DNA from: Plumapathes pennacea
Lineage: Eukaryota > Cnidaria > Anthozoa > Antipatharia > Myriopathidae
Direction of reading: 5' to 3'
Length of the DNA stretch: 64,000 nt
Assembly (NCBI GenBank): GCA_964036295.1
Contig: OZ038464.1
Location: forward strand, 186,001 to 250,000
Positions 55,801 through 64,000 of this stretch are shown here, in pieces. The position numbers were made by a program, and so were the translations under genes. The notes under the pieces were generated by a model. It was not told where the DNA came from and ran no database searches. It saw only the letters and a list, made by a program, of their open reading frames with translations. Within the stretch, counting starts at the first letter, position 1. Each line of letters starts with the position of its first letter.

Positions 55801-58800
55801 GGTGTGATCAGCGGTACTTGATGGCAGAAAAGAAGGCACTTCCCCTAAGCATCTATGTCAATCAACTGCAGGATGGACTACAGAAAGATCAGCAGCAACT
55901 ACGACAAACCCAGTACCTGCTGGCTAACTACCAACAGCGCATGAAGGGCTATAGATACAACAACTACTACCATCACCAGTGAAGTGGGATTAATTGACAC
56001 TGCTGTCTGCTGCAGGTTTTTTGCAGGCTTTGGATTAGTGGCTGTCTCCTGCTGTACTTTTTTTTTTTTTTTCTCCACTTAAAAAACCAATTGCCAGATT
56101 TCAGTGGCTAATTTGACCATATTAATTTTTTGAGTCTGCTGTAGTTCATTCTTGGCTCTCATACTAAGCACTTGATAGTAGAATCAAGCACTATAGTCCT
56201 GCTAGCACTCAAATACCAGAAGGTTCTGGGCACCATCCACACATAAACAACACATACTGTATACATATTTGTACATTATTTAGTTAAAGGAATAAATTAT
56301 TAATACAGTACATCGTAGGGTGATTATTTTTGCAGTGTATATATGCCTTGATTTCAGATGTTTATACTATAACCATCTTTAAAAAGTTTGATAGCCAACA
56401 GTAAAAAATAGTTTTGTTATATTTATTATATTGTAGATGATGACAAAATACACAGGGGATAAATTTATACTATTTTACATGTTTTAGGCATAAGTTAAAG
56501 TGTTTTTGTATGTAGTAATATAGTGTTCCAAATTTTTATGTTTAGTAGTGTTAAACACCATATTCTATCAATGTGATATACATTAAACAAAGTTTAGTGC
56601 TTCCACAAAAATTAATATTATATACCAGTGTATATACATACATAGGTATATTTTATAAAGGTTCCTTCTGTTTTGAGAAAGTAGATAGGTGATTGAAAAC
56701 CCTGGATTAGTAAGATTTCAGATCTGTGTTTGTTCAAATGGATGTGGCATTGCAGGGTTTTATCCTTTCGCTTGGGTATATCCAGACAGTCAACTTTATC
56801 AGTAAGACATTTTTGTAGATATACATGTAATTCCATTGTCATATTTCTGCACAGGGCTGCAGAGGTTTCTTTTTTCTTTTGCTTCCACCACCTGCTGCAA
56901 TAGTATTAATGTAATATTGAAGAACAAAATGTGATTTGATAAGTAGCTACAGCAGTTTTGTATCAAGCTTGCAACATCTCTGTTTTATATTTATTCCTTT
57001 ATCATGGTTTTAATGCTAAGATTAAAATATTTGATTATTTAACTAAACAATAATTTGTGTTGTTCTTACAAGTCTATGATCACTATCTGATTAAATCTCA
57101 AGTTGTTCTGATTTACTTGTTTCTCTCCTTTCTTTTCTTTCTCTTTGTACTACAGTTTGTTTGCACTGATCAGCACAGCTTCATAGTGCTAACTTTTAAG
57201 TCCTGATTCACCCAACCCACCTTGAAAAACATTTTCAATTTGGGCTGCCATCTTTGATTATTTGTGACTTGGGAACTTTGTCTAAAAGTTTACACCTTAG
57301 TGAGTGAATGATCAACTAATGTTAGACTCCACATATCCACAAGTCAAAAATAATGGCTGGTGTAGGTTTCCAAGATGGAAAAAATGTAATAAAAGCAATG
57401 GCAACATATATTATTATTTAGGCCAAATGAAGCTAACTTTCTCAAACGAGTCAGATATTGATGGATTTCTGATTTTTTTTAAATTTTTTTAAATTTTTTT
57501 ATTTTATGGGGCCCATTTATATGGCAGTGACACCAATAGACAAATTATTATACAAGGCTGTTATGGTTACAGTGTCAATATCATTTGATATTTGAATTTC
57601 TTCTCTGTGGTCTTTCTTTTTATAATAATAATATTAATATTAATAATCAAAATTATTTTTGTTATGATTATTTTATATCTATGGTGAAGCTAGTAAAATG
57701 AAATATAGGGGCTGTTGTCAGTTACATTAAACACTACCTTCTAATCCACAGCAATGCCTAAAGGCCATTGATAAGAACTATCACCCCCAGTGTTTTATCT
57801 GTACAAGTTGTGAAAAGCCAATTGGCTCAGAGGGCTTCAATGTGGACCGTGGCAATCCGTACTGTGAAGGATGCTACAAACGTCTATTCTGTGTTAAATG
57901 CTCTGCTTGTAACTTGGCCATCGGTGGAGGAGAGCGATGGGTAGAAGCCCTGGATAAGCCATGGCATGCATCCTGTTTTAAATGCGAAGTGAGTGTTAGC
58001 ATCAGCCAATCAGAATCATTAATTTCCTGCTTTAAAGTCAGTTGGCAATTTTTCTTTAGATAATAGATGAATCAAAGGCCCTATTAGCCAACTTGCGAAT
58101 GAAATGGCATGAAATGTGTCCATAACAAAGAAATGTGCTGAGCTATTTGTTGTTTTAACCATATTGGCAGCTGAGTTCATGAAAGCAAAATCTTTGGCTG
58201 GTGCGTTGAATTCTCAAGTTAAATCTGGTCCGGCAGGGCCAGTATTTAAAGTGCCTATAAGCCTTCATACGTTACGTTTTTATATGAAAGTAGGAAGTAA
58301 TCTAAACAACTTATGGCCAAAGAAACTCCGCTCCGAAGCGTTTTTATATATTTTTCCGCCCGGCAAACATGCAATTTTGACCGCCATTTTGAATCTGACC
58401 GCGCAAAGTTTTTCGATCGAGAGCCTGGGTTATGACGTCAGAGGAGGGATTCGTTTCTTGTCAAACAAAACTTTCACACAGATTTTGCAGTTGGCGAGGT
58501 GAGAATTATGCCTCATAGATGTGTTGTCGAGAAAAATGTAACCAAGGGAAAAAAAACAACTAAGGTAAAGAGACGCCAAAGCGATGCCAGTGCCTTCTCT
58601 GACGTCACAGACCCAGTCTCCCATGTCGCTCGGTCAAGATTTTGGAATTCTGAGTTCAGCCGCGTGAAAAAAGTATAAAAACACTTCGGAGAGGAGTTTC
58701 TTTAAATATAAGTTGCTTAGATCACTTCCTACTTTCATATAAAAATGTAACGTCTGAAGGCTTATAGGCACTTTAAATGGGTGACCACCAGGGTATACCC

Positions 58801-59082
58801 GGTATCGAATAATTCATTTTTAAATGTTGCTTTTTGTGATCAAACCATTTTCTTTATCAAGCAATCTGAAATAGCATCTTGGACATAGTGTGCCAACCTC
58901 TACAATAAAATAATGTCAAGATATGTGAAGGTATCATCACTGATCATGTTTGTTTGTTTGTTTGTTTGTTTGTTTGTTTGTTTTTTTGCTTATGATTGCA
59001 GGTTTGTAACAAGAATCTTGAGGGAAACCAGTTCTATAGCTATGGAGGCAAGCCTTACTGCGTTCTGCACGGTGCCCCTTAA
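45539..59082 (+). CDS. PDZ-LIM protein of the ALP/Enigma (PDLIM/Zasp) family, 3-LIM form
   Basis: Ten exons: 45539-45640, 45775-45926, 47646-47933, 50781-50881, 51051-51146, 51751-51858, 52346-52730, 53049-53229, 57752-57988, 59002-59082; 1731 nt, 576 residues, phases consistent throughout. PDZ at 1-86 with [17 protein letters not shown], the ALP/Enigma binding loop. Proline-rich linkers follow, with two related short motifs, [13 protein letters not shown] (about 226) and [13 protein letters not shown] (about 267), like the conserved linker motif of PDLIM proteins. LIM1 (CAGC about 399 to CESD), LIM2 (CATC to CEGC) and LIM3 (CSAC to CVLH) keep their zinc ligands. Family members bind alpha-actinin at Z-discs and stress fibres. 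A second 3' end is described separately. Intron 3 carries a piggyBac-like element and a SINE. AATAAA at 59165-59170. Confidence 0.93.
47990..48115 (+). mobile_element. TTAA MITE, family A copy (3' part)
   Basis: Ends ATCTTGGGAGTGAAAGGG then TTAA (48112-48115), the best-preserved right end of the family in this window. Confidence 0.7.
48125..48200 (+). repeat. tRNA-derived SINE head
   Basis: A-box-like TGGCTCAGTTGG (48132-48143) and B box GGTTCGATCC (48176-48185), spaced as in a tRNA gene, but no acceptor-stem pairing is evident. It lies between a family A MITE and the piggyBac-like element. Confidence 0.7.
48241..50345. mobile_element. piggyBac-like DNA element, decayed or non-autonomous (2.1 kb)
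   Basis: Flanked by TTAA on both sides (48237-48240 and 50346-50349). Left end CTCTTTCAGGACCGCG and right end CGGTCTTGAAAGAG are inverted repeats. TTAA target choice and C-rich short ends point to the piggyBac superfamily. No transposase-length ORF remains; a short frame opens at 48461 (ATGGCTACGAATGCGAAG). Inside, two diverged direct copies (about 48670-48880 and 49040-49225) share TCACAGACCRCATGG and TTATCAGCTGAC. In intron 3 of the PDZ-LIM gene. Confidence 0.8.
51452..51640 (+). mobile_element. TTAA MITE, family A copy
   Basis: Begins TTAATACTTTCACTCC and contains the family phrases TGATAATTTAATCAGCTTTC and AAGAAACTGAAGG. In PDZ-LIM intron 5, with a decayed reverse copy also in intron 3 (about 50563-50650). 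Confidence 0.7.
52817..52898 (+). repeat. (TTC)n(TTA)n compound microsatellite
   Basis: TTC units passing directly into TTA units, 90 bp after the donor of PDZ-LIM exon 7. Confidence 0.95.
53275..53425 (+). mobile_element. TTAA MITE, family A copy (degraded)
   Basis: Contains CAGATTCTCCCAACCATT and ATGATGTATCTCTGGTTAGA in family order; terminal sites lost. Confidence 0.6.
54187..54375 (+). mobile_element. TTAA MITE, family A copy with T-tract insertion
   Basis: Bounded by TTAA at 54187-54190 and 54372-54375, with GAGCTCCCAAGCTTG at left and GAGGGAAAGTG at right; a run of about 25 T interrupts it at 54304-54329. Confidence 0.6.
54900..55982 (+). CDS. Alternative terminal exon of the PDZ-LIM gene: coiled-coil tail
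   Basis: An open frame of 360 residues and stop, opened by a good acceptor (TTACTTTTCAG) at 54889-54899. Its phase (0) equals that of LIM2 exon 57752, so PDZ-LIM exon 8 (ending 53229, phase 0) can splice to either one. Splicing here yields an 831-residue protein with PDZ, linker and LIM1, then the first CxxC of LIM2, followed by a Ser/Pro-rich stretch ([13 protein letters not shown]) and roughly 230 residues of heptad-like, Arg/Lys/Glu/Gln-rich helix (from about [20 protein letters not shown] to the QQRMKG end). The composition resembles tropomyosin- or myosin-type coiled coils, but I do not recognise a family. AATAAA at 56291-56296 supports a separate 3' end. An in-frame ATG at 54885 leaves open an independent transcript. 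Confidence 0.82.
   Translation, partial: AKSLHKCPKAVPAPSGDMLRSLRASFKGTKSGKEDKPAVAKQMKPRFNNALMLRRGSEDSPTSPPTKSPTSPFAVDYLHRISSVEDNKTKFSPPVVNRPSGNFGDIKSGLASVREKVDALKESIHKVTELEKEFSTAIPQANRRYVDAMDTITDIQRKIATREEKLWKIERNLKMREGKVLERQRTVEENVTLKHRIEREKTENIKDGQTMRQQIRQFAAMRESALVQLRDANTQAVQFQMAIQKAEQRRDRATRRLRLLEDALDACKKRIRDLQFKSSHKVVRTDNQHLKLNDLEDAIARCDQRYLMAEKKALPLSIYVNQLQDGLQKDQQQLRQTQYLLANYQQRMKGYRYNNYYHHQ
56291..56296 (+). terminator. Poly(A) signal AATAAA for the coiled-coil isoform
   Basis: About 310 nt after the stop at 55982, within the PDZ-LIM intron before LIM2. Confidence 0.5.
58228..58785. mobile_element. Inverted-repeat element (foldback MITE)
   Basis: TATTTAAAGTGCCTATAAGC and the following bases through TTATATGAAAGTAGGAAGT then AACTCCGCTCCGAAG are mirrored by CTTCGGAGAGGAG, CTTCCTACTTTCATATAA and CTTATAGGCACTTTAAAT on the far side. 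TGACGTCA-type palindromes occur in the loop. Arms about 150 bp; in the last PDZ-LIM intron. Confidence 0.75.
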
Positions 59083-59164
59083 GTTCTCGTAGTTATGTTA
59101 TTGTCTTAAATTGCTCTGTTGCATCAGGGTCAACACCACAGTTTACAAAAACAACAACAACAAC

Positions 59165-59170
59165 AATAAA
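59165..59170 (+). terminator. Poly(A) signal AATAAA for the 3-LIM isoform
   Basis: Canonical hexamer 83 nt after the stop codon. Confidence 0.55.
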
Positions 59171-59954
59171 ACAGTGGTAATGCTTTATAGGTAACTGTTT
59201 GCAAAATGGTGATATTTTCAAATACTTTTAGGTACTAGTGAATATGCATTTGGAACTTTGATCAAATAAAATAATTAATACAAAAGCTTAATTTTGTTGG
59301 CAGCCCTTGTCTCTTGGAAATCAGTAAATAATAATGAAAAAATTGGTAGTGTTAGTTATTCTAAAAAGTAATGATTACGGGTTCCTATGTTTGAATATCT
59401 TACCCAGACCTTATATACCAAGATATCAATAATTAATCTGAAGATATTTTTTAGAGTGATGATGTAGCTACATTACTAAACTGAGTGATTTTCCAATAAA
59501 TTGATCTGAAATACGTTTATTGTGATATACGTTTCTGTTCTTCGAAGCTTGATTTAGCTGACCCAGGGTTCACCAAATTCCTTTCCACTCCAGGGTTTTG
59601 ATTAAAGACAAACTAAAAAGGTTGTTCTGCTCAAAATTCATAAACAAAGATGTGTTTTGGGTAAAACATTCTTTAATTCAGGCTTACAGGTTTTGCTTAT
59701 TGTAACCATGCTTTGAACAAACTAGACTACAGAAAAATTGTAAAAGCTTTTATTGTCTTTAAGGGTGTAGTGCAGTGTGGGAACCTAACATCTCATCACA
59801 AATTTCAGACAAAACTTGATCTAGTTGTATTTTTGCTAATTCTGGAATAAAGTATGCTGGTGTATTTCTACAAATATGAATACAGATAATTCAACAGTTC
59901 TTTAGTCTATTTTAGGCTAATAATATTTTTAACATGAAAAATTAAAGATTTTTC

Positions 59955-60150
59955 AATCCTTTCCTTCTTAATCTCACAATACAAATTCTCCCAACCCTCA
60001 AAAGGAAAGTGTATAAGGGATGCAGTGAGAATTTATAGTTAAATCAGCTTCATGCATTAAGAAGCTTATAAAAAGCCAAATTCTCTTTACTGCATGATAT
60101 TTCTCTGGTGAAAAACTGAAGGAGAAAATTGAAGTTGATCACTCGGGAGT
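59955..60150 (+). mobile_element. TTAA MITE, family A copy
   Basis: Starts near TTAATCTCACAATACAAATT and ends GTTGATCACTCGGGAGTGAG, with TGGTGAAAAACTGAAGGAG inside. Confidence 0.65.
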
Positions 60151-60835
60151 GAGTAGGTCTGAAGCTTTAACTCCTTGATTGCCAAAAATATGTACTGATA
60201 CTTGGGTGCAAGTCAAGCTGATCTTAAAGTAGTCTGGTCTTTTTGTACATGTTCTAATCTAATTAGTTTTCTTTAAAAGCTTGTGGATTTTACTTTGCAA
60301 AAAGCCCTTTTGTGTGTGTCAAGTAATAGTGGTAACTGTAGATTCTCCTTGTTGCTGTTGCCTTTGTTTAGTATTGCATATCATTACTTTGTGGCCCTCA
60401 TGGCCATGTTTAAGCTGGTCATGCTTAGATGCCAGAAAACTTGTTGTTCAAAGCTCAATTAAGCTAATCCTGGATTAATCCCAAAATATGAAATATAGTT
60501 GGGAGCATCTTATTTAGCAAATTTAAAATTACAATGGAAACTGCAAAAGACAATAATATGTCAGGTTAAAGACATTTACATCTAAGCCTGGATTACTGTC
60601 ATTGTGCTTTGAACAACTGGATCATTTTATAGCAGTATCATTTAGGTTTATTATTTGTGGTTATTGTATTGAATTAGATTTGTCAAAAAATAAAAAATGT
60701 CTAGAAAATTGTGTGGAAAATGCTAGAAGTGTACGTCTAGTAATAATATAATTTATTTCATTTATTGATTCTTTGTTTGTCACAATTCAAAATCACAATT
60801 CAAAATCCAGGCCAAGTGAATGATTAGTGTTGGGA

Positions 60836-60985
60836 GAATTGATAGTCTGGCCATGACTATGTATTGAAAGGCCAGTGAGCTCTAATCCAACCAAGAGATC
60901 ACCTGTCATTTTCTCCATACTAAACTACATAAAGCTGACGATGCATTGAGAAGAAGTTTGCCTCTGATACCCGCGTCTGGTAACT
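60836..60985 (-). repeat. Family B repeat fragment, reverse orientation
   Basis: Contains AGAGATCACCTGTCATTTTC then TCCATACTAAACTACAT, the reverse complement of the 94-bp unit at 12.3 and 35 kb. Confidence 0.7.
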
Positions 60986-61200
60986 GATGATGCAATCGGC
61001 TTGAGGCATCCAAAGCTCCAGACTACAACAGGTTAGGGTTTATACCATGCAATTTCCGCTCTTGTGGCCGCTCAAAAGTGAGAGATGCGCTGTTTGCATT
61101 TTCGTCGAATGTACTTCTGACATCTGCCTGTCAAAATATCGCGTGATCCGTAATCGTCGCGTGACCGGATCATATATCACTCCTTCTGACTGTACAGTTG

Positions 61201-64000
61201 TTTAGCGGAGGCAGGAGTGTTGATGTGAACACTGCTCGCTTCTGTATCGTTTCCGTATTGTTGTACACGGCTCTGTTCTCGTCTACAGCCTTTATTTTTT
61301 ATCGTGAAGGAAGGAGTCTGGGCACTCGCGGAAATTGAGAGGTGTTTGAGTCTGACGTCACTGAATGTACTCAGGTGATCAAAAACACTTTCGCTTTTGT
61401 ACAGGAAGGAGTGCGCTGCTTGTTTGCTTGAAAAGTTGGGGATTTACAGCAAAAAGAGAGGTAAGTGAGTGTTTTTCTTTTAGTAAATGTTTTGTTACAT
61501 TGTTTACCCTGCAGAATAACACGAAATCGATTTGTGAAGTCATGCAGTTTTTGTCGCGGACACGGGTTTCTCTACTTGAATGAACTGAAACTTCTGCATA
61601 ACATCAGCATTACTGACAAGGGGGAAAGCAGGAAAGTCTAGCCACTATTACGTTGAACAGCGCGATGCTTTAATACTAAGCACAAGAGACGCCCAATGTT
61701 CCAATCAGAATTTCCGCAGTTCGCTTGCTGCAGCGCTCACTGTTTTGCCAAGCTTTCGGTTTGTCGTTACACAGTTGTACTCATACCTTAATGCGTTTTA
61801 CTTCTTGCAGGATTTTGACGCGAACTTATTAGTCATCACGATTTACGTAGCCGTTCACTAGCACCTTCAGCTTTCACTGTTTTGAGGTGAGTCTGCTGCT
61901 GTCTTCGTAGGCTCGATTTCCGCCGCTCTCTCGAGTCTGGTCTTCGTTGAGGAGCACCGATCGGAGCTGCTCCGCAAAATATGTCTTCCACACAGCATCT
62001 TGTGCTGGCAGGCGTTTTGTTTTTCCTTTACTGGTGGCTGAGGAAAATAGCACTCATTTCGGGCTGCTGGCAAAATTAAATCTTACATAGCCTGCGAAAA
62101 TAGACAGTTTCCGCCTGCCGCTTTGTGCGGCCGAAAAATATGTATTCTAAAGCCTGAAAGCAGTACTTTATTATTTCCGGCTGGAAAAAATGGGTGATTT
62201 TGATCAGTTGCTAGAAGATTTTTCTGGGACTGCTCTGCTGGGAAATGGATATTCGGAAATTGCCTTCCTGGGAATGTGGAACACCTTCGTGTTTGCCAGC
62301 AACAGAAAAAAAGCCGAAAAGAACTATTTTTTGGGAAGCTATCCATTGTATTTACACAAAGAGATGTATTTTGAGAAATACCCTCGTTGGGTGCTCTCGT
62401 TGTTCCTCCCCAAGAAGAGAACGGCTGGACGCGTGAGCTGCCAACCGTGTCTGTGACGTAATTTAAAAAAAAATGTCCCGTTCGCTGAATTACGAATACA
62501 TCTTGCGCGTCAATTTAAGGTGGCTCGAAATAGTTTTTTGACGCGCGAAACACCGAGTAAGTCGAAATTTCATCTTGGCCCACTCGTCTTCCACATCAAG
62601 AATCTGACTCCGAAAGACACATCGATCACACAAGGGACATGTGCGACCGGCAAATACCTGGCAAACACAAGAAACCTTTTCCACCTTCGAGAAATGTAGG
62701 TTATTTACCGGGCAGGAGGTCCGTAATAGAGGAAAATTGTGCCCGAATAGTTGTTGCCTCTGTCCGCATCAATGCCGATAGCACAGTTTTACCCTATATG
62801 GACCGACCGAGTCCGGTAAAAAACTTTTTTTTTTCCTTCAATTTCTTGACTTATAGTGTTGACAGTAGTGACAAGAAACGAGTCAAGAGCAGAATAACAC
62901 AGCTGAACGTGAATTCGATTGCATAAACTTCACTTTGCGACTGTAATTCGGTAGGAAACCACAAATGATGAAACGATGAAAAATAGTAAACACTGGATAA
63001 GAAAAATCAGGCATACCTGAACGTCCACTGATGAATATTGTGTATTTTTCCCGCTGTCATATTGCTTTCATCGTGCACGGGCGTACTTCAGTCCAAAGTC
63101 TTACAAATGACTCACCGTAAAAATTACACTCTTTCACGAATCCGGCTGGTAGTGTTTCTCAGGCCAGACATGTAGTACTTCCATTGTAAAACAATTAATT
63201 CGGGAGCAATACTTTTCCATACAACTTTTAGGTTTCCTCATCACGATGCGATTTGAATTCTACCTAATTCTCGAGTTTGTTTATGTCGTCCGTAAACTTA
63301 GTTGGACGTCCAAGATTTCTTTCAGTGCAATATTTCCCATCGCATAACAGGTTCTGGTTAGATTATTCACTGTTCAACGACTGAAAAACTGAGGAAAAAC
63401 TCCAAGCCGCTGGAGCGGCTCGCTGTGACAATTCATGAATGAAATTGGCGGCTTTGTACAAACTCGCCTTACATCAAATTATGACAGCTGATTGCTGACA
63501 GCTTTTTGACTTCCGTTTCCGCTTTGATATAGTTTTCCAAAGCGTTTAGCTATGAAAAACTAGCTAATCGTACAAAACCTCAGACTGAATCAGGCGCGTT
63601 TTTGGCGTAAGATACAGACACCGGAAAAAGAACTGCCCGTTCAGGAGAAATGCACGAGCAGGTATCGTGCACATGCGCAAATGCTGATCTAGTACACCCG
63701 AAATATTTGCGGTTTTCCTTCGTGTTTTTGCGGATAACTCCGCTCCAAGTCGGTGAATTGTCTCTATTTTTTTCTCATTCATTTAACTGAAGCCGAGGAA
63801 AGCCGACGTCTTTTTTAAAGAATTCCTGTCAACAGAAAACCAAATGAGAGAAAAAATGGATTTCCTGCAAAACGTGTTGACAGAATTTTACCAAATTTAT
63901 TCATTTTGTCGCTTTCCGTACACAAAAAAATTGTGCAAAATTTCAAAAAAATTCACCGAAGGAATATGAATATAACTAACTTTTTCCCGCTTTTATATCA
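61201..64000. other. Unassigned region, possible 5' UTR exons of a plus-strand gene
   Basis: Two exon-like segments: one ending in a strong donor at 61460 (GAGAG then GTAAGTGAG), and one at 61811-61886 between CTTCTTGCAG and GTGAGTCTG. Both contain stops in the frames joined, so they would be 5' UTR. A promoter-like TGACGTCA lies near 61355. From 62.1 kb on I see only short frames with no family I can name; minus-strand CPLCDRC near 62640, behind a TTTGCCAG acceptor, could be a Cys-rich exon. Confidence 0.3.

Larger units (their letters stand above)
59083..61200. other. Downstream intergenic DNA, AT-rich
   Basis: PDZ-LIM 3' flank with repeat pieces and no coding resemblance. Confidence 0.45.

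Noticed and set aside
62490..62684. Minus-strand frame with CPLCDRC, possibly a zinc-binding exon
   Set aside because: An acceptor-like AG is nearby, but there is no second exon or family match, so the evidence is too thin for a gene call.

Overview
This looks like nuclear DNA from an invertebrate animal, most likely an anthozoan cnidarian such as a stony coral or sea anemone. That assignment is inferred from gene content, intron-rich genes with short metazoan-type exons, low G+C, and many short TTAA-flanked MITE copies; no marker in the window proves it. Most real coding sequence is split over short exons, so I assembled gene models by hand from GT/AG sites, reading phase and protein similarity recalled for each family. 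Multi-exon entries give the full span, with exon coordinates in the evidence.

Layout. 1-4516: 5' part of a guanylate-binding-protein (GBP) gene on the minus strand; intron 1 carries a 2 kb foldback element and intron 2 a (GAT)n array. 6617-7326: a four-exon minus-strand gene for a 72-residue secreted peptide precursor ending in a GKR processing site, followed by two extra copies of its last exon. 7.3-12.8 kb: mostly non-coding, with a MITE, a tRNA-like SINE piece and a 94-bp tandem repeat. 12797-13498: LicD/fukutin-related type II membrane protein (minus). 16910-18592: single-exon, charged, unrecognised protein (plus). 19901-23165: HSDL1-type short-chain dehydrogenase, 12 exons (plus), convergent with a two-pore K+ channel, 2 exons (minus, 23861-27113). 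30451-35881: TBATA (SPATIAL) homologue, 6 exons (plus). 37700-42943: ZCCHC24 homologue, 3 exons (plus). 45539-59082: ALP/Enigma-type PDZ-LIM protein (plus) with two alternative 3' ends: a 3-LIM form, and a form in which an in-frame terminal exon replaces LIM2-LIM3 with a 360-residue coiled-coil tail. 59.1-64 kb: no coding gene recognised; possibly the 5' UTR exons of a gene further right.

The genes are unrelated single-copy animal genes, not a pathway cluster. The most notable items are the small peptide precursor with its re-duplicated terminal exon, the PDZ-LIM/coiled-coil alternative terminal exon, an HSDL1 that keeps the catalytic tyrosine, and a varied set of mobile elements with readable ends (a TTAA/piggyBac-like element and MITE family, a Mutator-like MITE with poly-G ends, and foldback elements).
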